Below the pieces are notes generated by a model. It did not search any database, was not told the DNA's origin, and saw nothing but the letters and a program-made list of their open reading frames with translations. Shown here one piece after another: positions 1 to 9,520 of a stretch of 64,000 nucleotides of DNA. The stretch comes from Enterobacter cloacae complex sp. R_G8. Lineage in GTDB: Bacteria; Pseudomonadota; Gammaproteobacteria; Enterobacterales; Enterobacteriaceae. Numbering within the stretch: position 1 is the stretch's first letter; each line of letters begins with the position of its first letter. Both the position numbers and the translations under genes were made by a program. The stretch spans positions 124,001 through 188,000 of the forward strand of contig NZ_CP102246.1 of assembly GCF_024599795.1 (NCBI RefSeq). Direction: 5' to 3'.

Positions 1-495
1 GAGCGCATGATGAACCAGCTTGAACGCGGGAATGTTGACGTGGCGCTGATCACACCCCATACCACGCCAGACGACCTGCACAGCCGGGCGCTTTATGATG
101 AACGGTACGTTTGCATGATGCGTGCCGACCACCCGGACGCGGGCAAACCGCTCTCTCTGGCACGCTTTTGCGCCCTTGAACACGTGCTGGTCTCTTATGA
201 AGGTGATAGTTTTCGCGGCGTGACGGATGGCGCGCTGGAAAAAATGGGCCGGACGCGGCACGTGGGGTTATCGGTGAGCAACTTCCTGGTACTGCCGGAT
301 GTACTGGCGATAAGCGATATGATCGCCGTGGTACCGTCACGGATAGCGGAAAACCAGACGGGAATGTTTGTCTGCAACACACCGGTTCCGGTGCCGGGTT
401 TCACCAAGTGCATGGCCTGGCACGCCAGAACACACCGTAACCCCGCGCAAATGTGGCTGCGCGGGTTGTTGCTGGAAACCAGTCAGCGAGCCTGA
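1..495 (+). CDS. LysR-family transcriptional regulator, C-terminal part
   Basis: The reading frame is open from the first base and ends at 495, so the gene starts outside the window and about 164 C-terminal residues are visible. They match the periplasmic-binding-protein-like effector domain of LysR regulators: a 'GNVDVALIT' strand, then 'DERYVCMMRADHP', and an 'ISDMIAVVPSRIA' segment near the end that is typical of the second subdomain. The helix-turn-helix is not in view, so neither target nor ligand can be named. The last 13 bases overlap, tail to tail, the end of the hydrolase gene on the other strand. Family assignment is good; function is unknown. Confidence 0.85.
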   Translation, partial: ERMMNQLERGNVDVALITPHTTPDDLHSRALYDERYVCMMRADHPDAGKPLSLARFCALEHVLVSYEGDSFRGVTDGALEKMGRTRHVGLSVSNFLVLPDVLAISDMIAVVPSRIAENQTGMFVCNTPVPVPGFTKCMAWHARTHRNPAQMWLRGLLLETSQRA

Positions 496-1487
496 AGCCC
501 TTTCAGCAGTGCCTCGTGGAAGCGTGCAGGATCCTGCATCTGCGGCGCGTGCCCCATGTCGTTGAACTCAACCAGCGTTGCGTGCGGGATGCGTTTCGCC
601 GTCTCCTTCCCCAGCACCGCATAGTTGCCGAGCGTTTTGCGGATCTCAGGCGGGGCGAGATCTTTCCCGATGGCGGTGTTGTCCTTCGTGCCGATCATCA
701 ATAATACCGGCATCTTCAGTTCACTAAATTCGTAGATCACCGGCTGGGTGTAAATCATGTCGTAGAGCAGCGCCGAGTTCCAGGCCACACGTTCTTTTCC
801 CGGCCCGCTGTTCAGCCCGGCGAGCATGGTGACCCAACGCTCGTACTCCGGCTTCCACTCTCCGGCGTAGTAGGTATTTTTCTCGTACTGACGAATGCCG
901 TCGGCGCTGACCTTCAGCTCGCGCTGGTACCACTGGTCGACCGTAATATGCGGCACGCCGCGCGCTTTCCAGTCTTCCAGACCAATTGGGTTGACCATCA
1001 CCAGCTGCTCCACCTGCTGCGGCCACATCAGCGCATAGCGGGTCGCCAGCATGCCGCCGGTCGAGTGGCCGATAACCGTCACGCGATCGACGCCGAGCGT
1101 TTTCAGCAAGGCGTGGGTGTTATCTGCCAGCTGCTGGAAGGTGTACTGATAATGCTCCGGCTTGGTGGATTTACAAAAGCCAATCTGGTCGGGAGCGATC
1201 ACCCGATAACCGCTGGCTGAGAGCGCACGGATAGTGCCGTCCCAGGTACCGGCGCAAAAGTTTTTGCCGTGCATCAGCACCACGTTGCGGCCGTTGGGTT
1301 TTTCCGGCTTCACGTCCAGATAAGCCATATCCAGAGACTGTTCCTGGGAGGTAAACGTAAAGTGTTGTACCGGCCAGCCGTAGTCGAAACCTTCCAGCTT
1401 CTCGCCGTAGGTGGGCGCATCCGTGGCTATTGCGGGGGTTGCCAGCGCCATCAACAGCGCCAGGCAAGATAATCGTCGGGTCAACAT
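483..1487 (-). CDS. Exported alpha/beta-fold hydrolase
   Basis: This 334-residue protein has a signal peptide (residues 1 to about 21, ending near 'ATPAIA'), so it should act in the periplasm. The alpha/beta hydrolase core is clear: the 'LMHGKNF' oxyanion strand at 71-77, nucleophile elbow 'GHSTGG' with Ser142, likely acid Asp269 in 'IGTKDN', and His313 in 'MGHAPQ'. A longer in-frame start exists at 1538, but the ATG at 1487 is preferred because a GGGAG ribosome site precedes it and the signal peptide then begins correctly. It stands alone, convergent with the LysR gene and downstream of uhpT behind a terminator. The substrate cannot be deduced; esterase or haloalkane/epoxide hydrolase-like activity are both possible. 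Confidence 0.85.
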   Translation of the reverse strand: MLTRRLSCLALLMALATPAIATDAPTYGEKLEGFDYGWPVQHFTFTSQEQSLDMAYLDVKPEKPNGRNVVLMHGKNFCAGTWDGTIRALSASGYRVIAPDQIGFCKSTKPEHYQYTFQQLADNTHALLKTLGVDRVTVIGHSTGGMLATRYALMWPQQVEQLVMVNPIGLEDWKARGVPHITVDQWYQRELKVSADGIRQYEKNTYYAGEWKPEYERWVTMLAGLNSGPGKERVAWNSALLYDMIYTQPVIYEFSELKMPVLLMIGTKDNTAIGKDLAPPEIRKTLGNYAVLGKETAKRIPHATLVEFNDMGHAPQMQDPARFHEALLKGLQAR

Positions 1488-1602
1488 GCAAGCTCTCCCA
1501 TAGCAAAAGGAATAAGGCTGCGCGAAAGGCGGCAGCAAAAAAAACTGTAGAGCAAGGAGAGGGGCGAGTGTGTAAAGCGGGGTAAAAACTGGAAATTAAA
1601 AC

Positions 1603-1629
1603 AAAAAAGCCCGGCATCACACACCGGGC
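1603..1629 (-). terminator. Rho-independent terminator after uhpT
   Basis: GCCCGG and CCGGGC arms (1609-1614 and 1624-1629) are followed, on the minus strand, by a run of six T. It lies 20 bases beyond the uhpT stop codon. Confidence 0.85.
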
Positions 1630-1648
1630 AACGAAGTCACCTGCACAC

Positions 1649-3040
1649 TCAGGCTGCTTTTAATTTCTGCACACGATTTTCACGGCGAATTTTACGTTCT
1701 TCGAGCACCGCAACCATCGCCATCAGGACGATACAGCCAATGGCGGCGGCATCCAGCGCCGCAAAGGTGCCAGCCCAGCCGGTGAGGCCGAAAATCGGTG
1801 TGCCGTCGGCAATCATCCCCAGACCCAGCTTGGCGAAGCTGTCGCCGATCAGGTAGGCGAAGGTGCCTTTAATCCCATCGGCGGCGCCGATCGCTTTTTT
1901 CGGTACAAAACCTACCGCCGCTACGCCGATCAACAGCTGCGGACCAAACACGAGGAAGCCGAGCGCAAACAGGGATGCCAGGTAAACGTACTGGTTACTG
2001 GCGTGCTGGTAGACGCCCAGGGTAGCGATAATCAGCGCCAGCGCGACGCAGGCCACCAGCGCACGACGACCATTGGCGAGGTCAGAGAGCCAGCCCCACA
2101 GCAGGGTGCCGACCAGCGCGCCCACTTCAAACAGGGTGAAGCCCTGAATCGCCACTTCTTTAGAGAGCTTCAGCTCCTGGAAGGCATACACGGTCGACCA
2201 CTGGTCAATACCGATGCGCACCACGTACAGGAAAATGTTGGAGAAGCAGAGCAGCCAAATCACTTTGTTTTTCAGCACGTACTCAACAAAGATCTGCCAT
2301 TTTGTCATCTCGTTCTCATCGGTCTCTTTGTCCTCTTCGCTGATCGTCTCGCCGAACAGCTCTTCGGCTTTGCCGAGGCCGTAAGATTCCGGAGAGTCGC
2401 TGCCGAAACGCAGACCGATAAAACCGACAATCAGGGCGATAATCGACGGGAAGATAAACATGCCGATCACGTGACCGTCAAACAGGTAGTTCGCACCGAA
2501 CAGCGCCACACCTGCTGCACCCGCCCCGCCGAGGTTGTGGGAAATGTTCCACATGCCAAGGTATGAACCACGCTTACGGCGCGGGGTCCATTTGGTGATG
2601 GTGGAGTAGCTGCACGACCCACCGGTACTCTGGAAGAAACCGCTCAGGGCGTAGAAAGCGATCATCAGGAACAGGCTGACGGAGCCCGCGCCCATGCTGG
2701 CGCTGAAGCCGAGCATACAGATGGCGGAGAGGATCAGCATAAACGGCAGGAATTGCTTGGTGTTTTTGCCGTCTGCATAGTACGAGACAACGGTTTTGCC
2801 CACGCCGTAAGTGATGGAGAAGCCCAGGCCAATCATCCCCAGCTGCGTCATGCTCAGCCCGTAGGTGGAGATCATGTCGTTCTGCGCGATGTTAAAGTTT
2901 TTGCGGATCAGGTACATGGTCAGGTAGCCGATAAAGACCACCAGATAGGACTGCATGAACGGTTTGAACCACATTTTGCGCCGCACGTCGAGCGGCAGAT
3001 CCAGGGTCGGCTTGCGCACCTGATTGAGGAAGGCCAGCAT
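1649..3040 (-). CDS. uhpT: Hexose-6-phosphate:phosphate antiporter UhpT
   Basis: This 463-residue inner-membrane transporter of the organophosphate:phosphate antiporter family (major facilitator superfamily) brings in glucose-6-phosphate and related sugar phosphates in exchange for phosphate. It is also the usual entry route for fosfomycin. Length equals E. coli UhpT. The N-terminus '[18 protein letters not shown]' and the family stretch '[18 protein letters not shown]' are present, with 12 hydrophobic segments and a charged central loop near 230-245. It lies 140 bases after uhpC and has its own regulated promoter region, as expected for the UhpA-activated target gene. An AGGAG ribosome site sits 7 bases before the ATG. 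Confidence 0.97.
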   Translation of the reverse strand: MLAFLNQVRKPTLDLPLDVRRKMWFKPFMQSYLVVFIGYLTMYLIRKNFNIAQNDMISTYGLSMTQLGMIGLGFSITYGVGKTVVSYYADGKNTKQFLPFMLILSAICMLGFSASMGAGSVSLFLMIAFYALSGFFQSTGGSCSYSTITKWTPRRKRGSYLGMWNISHNLGGAGAAGVALFGANYLFDGHVIGMFIFPSIIALIVGFIGLRFGSDSPESYGLGKAEELFGETISEEDKETDENEMTKWQIFVEYVLKNKVIWLLCFSNIFLYVVRIGIDQWSTVYAFQELKLSKEVAIQGFTLFEVGALVGTLLWGWLSDLANGRRALVACVALALIIATLGVYQHASNQYVYLASLFALGFLVFGPQLLIGVAAVGFVPKKAIGAADGIKGTFAYLIGDSFAKLGLGMIADGTPIFGLTGWAGTFAALDAAAIGCIVLMAMVAVLEERKIRRENRVQKLKAA

Positions 3041-3180
3041 GGTTTGCTCCTGAGCTGATTTTTACCTGCGAATGGCAGGCATTGTAAAAATCAGCCAGGA
3101 GAGATGCCTGAGACAGCGTCCAGGTAAAACCGGGAAAATTTCTTAGTTTTGCGCCACTCGGGGTGAAAAGGTGAGGCGCA
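3041..3180 (-). promoter_or_regulatory. uhpT promoter/leader with long dyad
   Basis: This is the uhpC-uhpT gap. It should hold the UhpA-activated promoter; copies of CCTGG/TCAGG-like half sites occur at 3090-3125. Next to the start, the arms CTGATTTTTAC and GTAAAAATCAG (3055-3065 and 3084-3094) form an 11-bp inverted repeat enclosing a second one (CCTGC/GCAGG). A TACAAT hexamer inside it (minus strand, about 3087-3082) could be the -10 element. Whether the dyad acts as RNA hairpin or as DNA site depends on the transcription start, which I cannot fix. Confidence 0.5.
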
Positions 3181-4500
3181 TCACATCACCCTGGCTTCAC
3201 GCGGCGCCTGCGCATGCAAAAACGGCAGCAGCAGCAGGGCCGATATCCCCGCCGCGATGGCGATCACGGCAAAGAAACCGCTCCAGTGCCAGATGTCGAT
3301 CACCCGCGCCAGCGGCCAGCCGGAGAGGGACGCGCCAAGGTAGGCAAACAGCCCGACGAAGCCCGTCGCCGCACCGGCCGCCTCTTTATGCGAGCATTCT
3401 GCCGCCGCCATGCCGATCAGCATCTGCGGACCAAACACGAAGAAGCCGATGGTAAAGAAGCACGCCGCCTGCATCACGTAGCTGGCGAAAGGCATCAACC
3501 ACAGCGAGCCGACGGAGAGTAAGATTCCTGCCGCAAAGATGAGGTTCATCGGGCCACGGTTGCCGTTGAAGAGCTTATCCGAGCCCCAGCCCGCCACCAG
3601 CGCGCCGATAAACCCGCCCAGCTCGAACATGGTCACCGCCGAGTTGGCGGTCACCAGATCCACCCCCAGCGTCTCGGACATGTACAGGTTACCCCAGTCG
3701 TTGATGGCCGCGCGTACCACGTAGACCAGCACGTAGCAGAGCGACAGCAGCCAAATGTACGGGTTTTTCAGCACGTATTTGGTAAGGATCTCTTTGCGGG
3801 ACAGCCCCGCCCCCTCCTGCTGCTGGGCAATCTCCATCTCGTCGTGCCGCCAGTCGCCTACCGGCGGAAGCCCCACAGTTTGTGGCCTGTCGCGCAGCCG
3901 CCAGCAGAGGAACAACCCGGCCAGGATCGCCAGACCACCGGCAATCATCATCCCCGCGCGCCAGCCGTAGTGCAGCGCCGCTGCGCCCACCACCATCGGG
4001 ATCAGCGCTCCGCCGACATTATGCGCGGTATTCCAGATAGCCCACCAGCCGCCGCGCTCGTTGCGCGAATACCACGCCGTGAGCAGGCGGGCGCAGACCG
4101 GCGCGCCCCAGCCCTGGAAAAAGGCGTTCAGCGCCCACAGCAGGGCAAAGGCCCAGAGCGAGGTGGAAAAGCCAAACAGAATGTTCACCACGCCGGTGGC
4201 GATCAGCCCAAAGCCCATAAAGTAGCGGGCGTTGGAGCGGTCGCTGACGATGCCGGAGAAAAACTTCGACAGGCCGTAGGTGATGTAGAACAGCGTCGCC
4301 AGCAGACCGATATCGGTGCGGGTCATCACGCCGCTGGCAAGGATTTCCGGCGCGGCGGCGTTGAAGCTTTTGCGGGTGAAGTAAAACAACGCGTAGCCGA
4401 GCCAGATGGTGATCAGGATATGGCGACGCCAGTAGCGGTAGCGGGCATCGATCTCCGCTTTGTCGCCTATCGGCGCGGCGTTAGCGGGGGTTTTAAACAT
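3181..4500 (-). CDS. uhpC: Sugar-phosphate sensor UhpC
   Basis: UhpC is a 439-residue transporter homologue of UhpT that senses external glucose-6-phosphate and switches on the kinase UhpB. The 12-helix major facilitator fold, the motif '[19 protein letters not shown]' near residues 35-53 and the second-half '[16 protein letters not shown]' are characteristic. It overlaps the end of uhpB by 8 bases, so translation is probably coupled. It differs from UhpT by a longer N-terminus and by working mainly as receptor. The position between kinase gene and transporter gene is the standard uhpABCT order. Confidence 0.96.
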   Translation of the reverse strand: MFKTPANAAPIGDKAEIDARYRYWRRHILITIWLGYALFYFTRKSFNAAAPEILASGVMTRTDIGLLATLFYITYGLSKFFSGIVSDRSNARYFMGFGLIATGVVNILFGFSTSLWAFALLWALNAFFQGWGAPVCARLLTAWYSRNERGGWWAIWNTAHNVGGALIPMVVGAAALHYGWRAGMMIAGGLAILAGLFLCWRLRDRPQTVGLPPVGDWRHDEMEIAQQQEGAGLSRKEILTKYVLKNPYIWLLSLCYVLVYVVRAAINDWGNLYMSETLGVDLVTANSAVTMFELGGFIGALVAGWGSDKLFNGNRGPMNLIFAAGILLSVGSLWLMPFASYVMQAACFFTIGFFVFGPQMLIGMAAAECSHKEAAGAATGFVGLFAYLGASLSGWPLARVIDIWHWSGFFAVIAIAAGISALLLLPFLHAQAPREARVM

Positions 4501-5998
4501 GGTGACTCCTTAGCGGCAGGCTGACGCTGACGCGTGTCCCGTGGGTGCAGGAGATACTCAGCGTGCCGCCCAGCGCCTTCACCCGCTCGCGCATGCCCGC
4601 CAGACCAAAGCCCTGCTGCCCGGAGCCGGGCGGCAGACCGCAGCCGTCGTCTTCAATCACCAGCCTGAGGCTTTCATCCTGCTGCCAGCCCTGCAGCGTC
4701 ACCGCGCTGGCGTTGGCGTGCTTAACGATATTATTCAGTCCTTCCTGACAGACGCGGAACAGCGTGACGCGCTGGCCTTCACTCAATGCAGATTCGTTAA
4801 TCTGCCAGTCGAGATGGCTGACAATCCCGCGGCTTTCCAGCTCCATCTCGCGCATCAGGGAGCGCACCGCCTGTTCCAGAGAGAGATCGTCCAGCTGGCG
4901 CGGACGCAGCCTGCCCAGCAGGCGACGCACCGAATCGTACACGCCAAGGGAGAGCTGTTCGATATGCGCCCCGCCCTGCTTCACCCCGGCGTTATCCGCC
5001 GCCAGACGCTGGACGATACCCGCCTGGGTGCGGATGGCGGTGATGGTCTGGCCGATGTCGTCGTGCAGCTCGCGCGCCACTTCCTGGCGTACATTCTCTT
5101 CAGTCTCCAGCAGACGCTCTGCCAGACGGCGATTGCGCGACAGCTCGGTTTGCAGGGACTGGTTCAGCTCACGCAGGCGCTGAATGCCCGCGCCGAGCAG
5201 CAGCCCGGTCAGGCTCTGCGCCAGCAGGGAGAGCAGCAAATCCACCGGATGATCGTGCCAGGTCTGGCTGGCAATCAGCGCAATGGCGTTCATCAACGTG
5301 GCGATAAGCGCCCCCTGCCAGCCGTAGTGCCAGGCGAGCGCAATGATCGGCAGCGCGAGACAAAACGGGGTAAAACGGGAAAGCTCGGCAGGCAGGCCAA
5401 GCTGTAGCCACAGGCTCACCACAAACAGAAGCAAGTACCAGATAAGATGCCGGGCGCGCCAGTTTACCGGCTGAGAGACCAGCGACGGACCGAGCGGCTG
5501 CCAGACGGTGCTGGTGAGATAGTGCCAGAAAACCAGACAGGTGGGGGCCAGCGTCAGGCCGCCGGTCAGGGTCAGCAGCAGGGCGTTAAGCATCTCCTTT
5601 TCGCCTACCCACGGCAGGGATTGCAGCAGCGCGGCGGCAATCAGCGCCGCTCCCTGACGCAGCAGCGTGCGCCAGTCGCGCTGGTGACGATAGCGGGAAA
5701 TCAACGCAACCGGGAGGAGCGTGAGCAGGCTTCCGGTCATCAATAAGGGCAGATGCGCGAGGGCGACTTCCTGCGACAACCAGATCAGCATCAGCCACTC
5801 TGCGCCCAACAAAACCGGCCAGTAGCCGCGCGGGCATTGCAACATCAGCCCCAGACGCAGGCCAAAGGGAAACAGCAGCACCGCCAGCGCCGGGCGCTCC
5901 ACCAGATGAAGGCTGATGCTCCACAGACAGAACCAGGCGGCAGAGAAGATAAAAAAGCTGGCAACAACGGCGATCAGCCGCGAAAAGACGGGGCTCAT
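4493..5998 (-). CDS. uhpB: Membrane histidine kinase UhpB
   Basis: This 501-residue sensor kinase has about eight hydrophobic segments over residues 1-275 (MASE1-type membrane domain), then a HisKA_3 dimerisation box '[12 protein letters not shown]' with the phospho-accepting His near residue 310, and an ATPase domain with '[15 protein letters not shown]' (N box) and '[11 protein letters not shown]' (G box). It phosphorylates UhpA when UhpC binds glucose-6-phosphate. It overlaps uhpA by 4 bases (ATGA type) and uhpC by 8, giving a tight uhpABC operon. Length matches E. coli (500). Confidence 0.96.
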   Translation of the reverse strand: MSPVFSRLIAVVASFFIFSAAWFCLWSISLHLVERPALAVLLFPFGLRLGLMLQCPRGYWPVLLGAEWLMLIWLSQEVALAHLPLLMTGSLLTLLPVALISRYRHQRDWRTLLRQGAALIAAALLQSLPWVGEKEMLNALLLTLTGGLTLAPTCLVFWHYLTSTVWQPLGPSLVSQPVNWRARHLIWYLLLFVVSLWLQLGLPAELSRFTPFCLALPIIALAWHYGWQGALIATLMNAIALIASQTWHDHPVDLLLSLLAQSLTGLLLGAGIQRLRELNQSLQTELSRNRRLAERLLETEENVRQEVARELHDDIGQTITAIRTQAGIVQRLAADNAGVKQGGAHIEQLSLGVYDSVRRLLGRLRPRQLDDLSLEQAVRSLMREMELESRGIVSHLDWQINESALSEGQRVTLFRVCQEGLNNIVKHANASAVTLQGWQQDESLRLVIEDDGCGLPPGSGQQGFGLAGMRERVKALGGTLSISCTHGTRVSVSLPLRSHHV

Positions 5999-6588
5999 TG
6001 CCAGCTATCGAACATGCTGCGCGCCAGCTCGACGTCATTACTGACGTTGAGTTTTTCCATCAGGTTGGCGCGGTGAACGTGCACGGTTTTGGGCGACAAA
6101 CCCAGTTCGGCGGCAATCTCTTTCACCGCCATCCCCTGAGCGAGTTTTTCCGCCACCTGACGCTCACGCCGGGTAAGCGGATCCTGACGTCCGGCGGCCA
6201 GCTTGAGGGCGATGTCCGGCGTCAGGTAGCAGCCGCCCGTCGCGACGGTGCGCACCGCGGCTATAAGCTCATCCGGGCTGCAGCGTTTTGACAGGAACCC
6301 ACGCGCGCCGGCGTTGAGCGCCTGCTCCACCAGCGCCGGGCTGTCGTGAACCGAGAGCATGATAATCGCCATCCCTTTCGGTAACTGGCTCAGCAGCTCC
6401 AGTCCGGAGAGATCCGGCATGGAGATATCGCAGATACAGACCTGTACCCCACGCCCCGGCAGGCCCGCCAGCGCCTCGCGCCCGGAGCCGAACTCGGCCA
6501 CCACCTGAAAATCCGGTTCGAGGTTGAGAAGCTGGGCAAATCCGGAGCGGACGATAAGGTGGTCGTCGATAAGGGCGATGGTGGTCAT
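5995..6588 (-). CDS. uhpA: Response regulator UhpA
   Basis: The 197-residue NarL/FixJ-type regulator has a receiver domain (acidic pair in 'LIDDH', phospho-acceptor Asp54 in 'CDISMPD', Lys in 'LSKRCSP') and a C-terminal LuxR-type helix-turn-helix ('[15 protein letters not shown]' to '[14 protein letters not shown]'). Phosphorylated UhpA activates uhpT. An upstream in-frame start exists at 6690, but residues before 'MTTIALIDD' are not part of the family and cover a REP element, so 6588 is chosen. It is the first gene of uhpABC. Confidence 0.96.
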   Translation of the reverse strand: MTTIALIDDHLIVRSGFAQLLNLEPDFQVVAEFGSGREALAGLPGRGVQVCICDISMPDLSGLELLSQLPKGMAIIMLSVHDSPALVEQALNAGARGFLSKRCSPDELIAAVRTVATGGCYLTPDIALKLAAGRQDPLTRRERQVAEKLAQGMAVKEIAAELGLSPKTVHVHRANLMEKLNVSNDVELARSMFDSWQ

Positions 6589-6610
6589 GTCTGTTCCTGC
6601 GGTCTGAAAA

Positions 6611-6641
6611 CGCCGGATGGCGCTGCGCTTATCCGGCCTAC
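6611..6641. repeat. REP element between ilvN and uhpA
   Basis: GCCGGATGGCGCTGCGC followed by TTATCCGGCCTAC forms the classic imperfect REP palindrome, placed in an intergenic gap downstream of ilvN. Confidence 0.8.
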
Positions 6642-6670
6642 AAGAGCGAAAGACGCTTACCTTAAGCGAT

Positions 6671-6958
6671 TTATTCGAAGAACACCGCAATTTTGTTAAA
6701 CATGGTGGGGTCGGACTGGTTGCGCGCCACTCTGGTAACGTCTTCCAGCTTGTCGATCTGGGCCATCATCTGCTCCAGACGCTGGTCATCGTTGACCAGT
6801 AGCCAGATTCGGCTGTGCTCGCTGCCCTGAATCGGCAGACAAAGAATGCCTTCCACGTTAAACGCCCGGCGGGCAAACAGCCCGCAGACATGGGTCATGA
6901 CGCCAGGGTGGTTGCGGACGGTGAGTTCCAGAATGACGTTTTCATGTTGTTTCTGCAT
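6671..6958 (-). CDS. ilvN: Acetolactate synthase I small subunit IlvN
   Basis: IlvN, 95 residues, is the ACT-domain regulatory subunit of valine-sensitive acetohydroxyacid synthase I, which starts branched-chain amino acid synthesis. The ACT fold is visible in '[20 protein letters not shown]' and '[10 protein letters not shown]'. It begins 3 bases after the ilvB stop, so the two subunits are co-translated. Length and sequence match E. coli IlvN (96). Valine binds this subunit for feedback inhibition; that is known for the family and not visible directly. Confidence 0.97.
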   Translation of the reverse strand: MQKQHENVILELTVRNHPGVMTHVCGLFARRAFNVEGILCLPIQGSEHSRIWLLVNDDQRLEQMMAQIDKLEDVTRVARNQSDPTMFNKIAVFFE

Positions 6959-6961
6959 GGC

Positions 6962-8650
6962 TTATTCCCCCACCATCTCAGTATTTGCCGCACCAGGCGG
7001 CACCATCGGATACACTTTTTGCTCAGGGTCGATACGGACGTGGATCAGCGCCGGGCCCGGGCGAGAGATCGCCGCCTGCAGCGCTGCGTGGGCGTCTTCT
7101 TCTGCGTTCAGATCGCAGGTATGCAGGCCAAAACCGGCGGCAATTTGCATGAAGTTAATCATCCCCGGATAGGTCGCCGCAAACACCCCCTGCTTGTAGA
7201 ACAGGCTCTGCTGCTGGTGTACCAGCCCCAGCGCCTCGTTGTTCATCAGGATGATTTTCACGTCTAACTGATTTTCAGCCGCGGTGGCCATCTCCTGAAT
7301 GTTCATCATCAGGCTGCCGTCACCGGAGAAGCAGATCACCTTGCGGTCCGGGTTCGCCAGCGCCGCACCAACTGCCGCAGGCAGACCAAAGCCCATGGTT
7401 CCCAGGCCGCCGGAGGTCAGCCACTGACGCGGACGGTTCAACGGATAGGCCTGGGCGGTCCACATCTGGTGCTGGCCCACGTCGGTGGTGATGATTGCGC
7501 TGTCGTCCACGCAGGCGGCCACAGCGTTAATCAGCCCGTAGTGGCTCAGCGGGTCGCCTTCGGTTGGGATCGCACCCGGGAACTCGCGTTGCAGATCCGC
7601 CACCATCTGACGCCAGTCGGCGCGGTCAGTTGCGTCCGTCTGCGGGATCAACTGCGCCAGCACGTCGGCCACGTCCCCCTGAATCGCCACGTGCGGCTGT
7701 TTGATTTTACCCAGCTCGGCGCGGTCGATATCCACGTGAATGATTTTTGCGTTCGGGCAGAACTGCTCGGTTTTACCAATCGCCCGGTCATCAAAACGTG
7801 CGCCCATCACAATCAGCAAATCCGCCTCTTGCAGGATGTAATTGGTGCTGCGCGCGCCGTGCATGCCCAGCATTCCTAATGACAGCGGATGCGCTTTAGG
7901 CAGCATGCCGAGCGCCATCAGGGTCATGGTGGTGGGCAGGTTGGCTTTTTCAGCGAACTGACGGATTTCATCTGCGGCGTTGATTGCCCCGCCGCCCAGA
8001 TAGAGCACCGGACGTTTAGCGGCATTGATCATGGCCGCGGCATCGCGCACGCTCTCAGCGCTGAATTCTGGCGCAGGTGCCCGCTCGCCCGGCTCCGGCA
8101 GTATGTCGATCTCAATTTCTGCGGTCTGGACATCCTTAGGAATGTCTATCCACACCGGGCCTGGACGACCGGACTGCGCAATGCGGAACGCATCGCTGAT
8201 AACCTGAGGAAGCTCGGCGATGTCGCGAACTAAATAGTTATGTTTGGTGATGGGGATAGAAATACCGTAGGTATCCACTTCCTGGAACGCATCGGTACCG
8301 ATCATTGAGGACGGCACCTGGCCGGTAATGCAAATCAGCGGAATGGAATCGAGACGCGCGTCGGCGATGGCGGTCACCAGGTTGGTCGCCCCCGGACCGC
8401 TACAGGCCATACAGACTGCCGGTTTACCCTGCGTACGCGCCATGCCCTGAGCGATAAACCCCGCTCCCTGCTCGTGACGCGCCAGCACGTGGCGGATCTG
8501 CGTGCTTTGGCTTAATGCATCGTACAACGGCAGTACCGTACCGCCCGGGATGCCCGCAACCGTGGTAATACCCTGTCGTTCCAGTAAATGAACAATCAGC
8601 TGCGCGCCCGTAAAACGCGTCTTGGTGGATGTTGTGCCCGAACTTGCCAT
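6962..8650 (-). CDS. ilvB: Acetolactate synthase I catalytic subunit IlvB
   Basis: This 562-residue thiamine-diphosphate enzyme condenses pyruvate to acetolactate (or with 2-ketobutyrate to acetohydroxybutyrate) for valine, leucine and isoleucine synthesis. Order of domains: N-terminal TPP-binding domain with the catalytic Glu in 'ARHEQGAGFIAQG', central FAD-binding domain (about 195-330), and C-terminal TPP domain with 'GDGSLMMNIQEMATAAENQ' carrying the metal-binding GDG...NN motif. Length equals E. coli IlvB. Expression is set by the ivbL leader and attenuator just upstream, so starvation for valine or leucine should raise it. Confidence 0.97.
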   Translation of the reverse strand: MASSGTTSTKTRFTGAQLIVHLLERQGITTVAGIPGGTVLPLYDALSQSTQIRHVLARHEQGAGFIAQGMARTQGKPAVCMACSGPGATNLVTAIADARLDSIPLICITGQVPSSMIGTDAFQEVDTYGISIPITKHNYLVRDIAELPQVISDAFRIAQSGRPGPVWIDIPKDVQTAEIEIDILPEPGERAPAPEFSAESVRDAAAMINAAKRPVLYLGGGAINAADEIRQFAEKANLPTTMTLMALGMLPKAHPLSLGMLGMHGARSTNYILQEADLLIVMGARFDDRAIGKTEQFCPNAKIIHVDIDRAELGKIKQPHVAIQGDVADVLAQLIPQTDATDRADWRQMVADLQREFPGAIPTEGDPLSHYGLINAVAACVDDSAIITTDVGQHQMWTAQAYPLNRPRQWLTSGGLGTMGFGLPAAVGAALANPDRKVICFSGDGSLMMNIQEMATAAENQLDVKIILMNNEALGLVHQQQSLFYKQGVFAATYPGMINFMQIAAGFGLHTCDLNAEEDAHAALQAAISRPGPALIHVRIDPEQKVYPMVPPGAANTEMVGE

Positions 8651-8755
8651 GCTCCAGTCCTTTTCTTCTGAGCCAGCTTTAAGCGTCGTATTTCAGGTTG
8701 CAGATGCGTTGGCTGCAACCCGAACTACTTAGCGTATCCGGGAGGGGTCCTAAAC

Positions 8756-8790
8756 GAAAAACCCCGCCCGGTTTGCGCCGGCGGGGTTTT
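8756..8790 (-). terminator. ilvB attenuator
   Basis: A strong GC hairpin (CCCCGCC arm paired with GGCGGGG, 8761-8787) is followed on the minus strand by TTTTT. It lies between the ivbL stop (8814) and the ilvB start (8650), the position of the transcription attenuator that reads ribosome stalling in ivbL. Confidence 0.9.
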
Positions 8791-8813
8791 GGATTCGTGT
8801 GTTGATCCAGTCC

Positions 8814-8912
8814 CTACGGCGCATTGCCGACGACCACCACCACACGCACGACGACCACTGCGGCTGGTTGCGCAGTTTTTAGTAGGGTCGCGGTGTTCAT
8901 GGATGCAGTCAT
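8814..8912 (-). CDS. ivbL: ilvBN operon leader peptide IvbL
   Basis: The 32-residue leader begins 'MTASMNTATLLKTAQPAA' and ends 'VVVVVGNAP'. Two runs of Val codons (four, then five, split by one Arg) plus two adjacent Leu codons make it a sensor of charged tRNA-Val and tRNA-Leu. Stalling at these codons prevents the attenuator hairpin downstream from forming. Length and C-terminus equal E. coli IvbL. It is too short for ordinary gene finding but is unmistakable from its composition and its place ahead of ilvB. Confidence 0.95.
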   Translation of the reverse strand: MTASMNTATLLKTAQPAAVVVVRVVVVVGNAP

Positions 8913-8917
8913 GGGGG

Positions 8918-8960
8918 ACCTGTGTTTGGAATCATTGATTGAATTTATACAAACACAGGT
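8918..8960 (-). promoter_or_regulatory. ilvB promoter region with perfect inverted repeat
   Basis: ACCTGTGTTTG (8918-8928) and its exact reverse complement (8950-8960) flank a 21-base spacer that holds a TATAAA-like -10 element on the minus strand (8949-8944). The arrangement brackets the likely promoter of ivbL-ilvBN. A protein-binding role is inference. Confidence 0.5.
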
Positions 8961-9019
8961 TTTCGGGCGTGACAATGGAAATATTTTCATCTGCGCAAAA
9001 ATGCGTCAGGGATCACGTT

Positions 9020-9499
9020 TTAGTATGTTGCTCGCTCATTCCAGGCGTCACTATAGATGACATTTCCGTCGCAATGCTTCCAGGTGATTTTCTCATAGCG
9101 TATGAGAACCGTTTCGAGGTGTGTTCCGGTGTTGGCACCTGGATACAAATCGGGTGTAATAGAAGTTATTTTTACATTCTCCATGATGATATTAAAATAC
9201 TCCTGCTCTAAACCAGCCTCATTAATCTGATACATCTTTATGGTGGCTGACTGAAGCGTTCTCCCCGTACTCAACGCCCGAAATAAAAACGGAGTGACAC
9301 GATCAAAATCCTTCTGGAACATGACGGGCATATGTATGCGCGTGCCCGTCAATTTCCCGGTATTCCCGTCGACCGGGATATTGACATTATGAGTGAACGA
9401 TTTGAGTTCAATTGCGCCTTCACGCCCTGACACCAGGCAGGAACCTACCATTGGCGAACCATTTTCATCTGTCAGAAACAAATAAGCCGGATTTGACAT
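9020..9499 (-). CDS. hcp: Orphan Hcp, type VI secretion tube protein
   Basis: This 159-residue protein belongs to the Hcp1 family, whose hexameric rings stack into the inner tube of the type VI secretion system and can carry small effectors in the lumen. Family signatures are seen in order: 'GREGAIELKSFTHNV' (residues 25-39), 'TGKLTGTRIHMP' (47-58), and the C-terminal 'RYEKITWKHCDGNVIYSDAW'. It is full length. No tssB/C, vgrG or other structural genes occur in the window, so it is an orphan copy. It is the last gene of a three-gene AT-rich operon, starting 21 bases after the small membrane gene with an AAGGAG site. Confidence 0.92.
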   Translation of the reverse strand: MSNPAYLFLTDENGSPMVGSCLVSGREGAIELKSFTHNVNIPVDGNTGKLTGTRIHMPVMFQKDFDRVTPFLFRALSTGRTLQSATIKMYQINEAGLEQEYFNIIMENVKITSITPDLYPGANTGTHLETVLIRYEKITWKHCDGNVIYSDAWNERATY

Positions 9500-9520
9500 A
9501 CAAACTCCTTTTTATAAAAC

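Noticed and set aside
8824..9060. Open frame antisense to ivbL and hcp
   Set aside because: Thr-rich sequence is simply the reverse of the Val-codon leader peptide.
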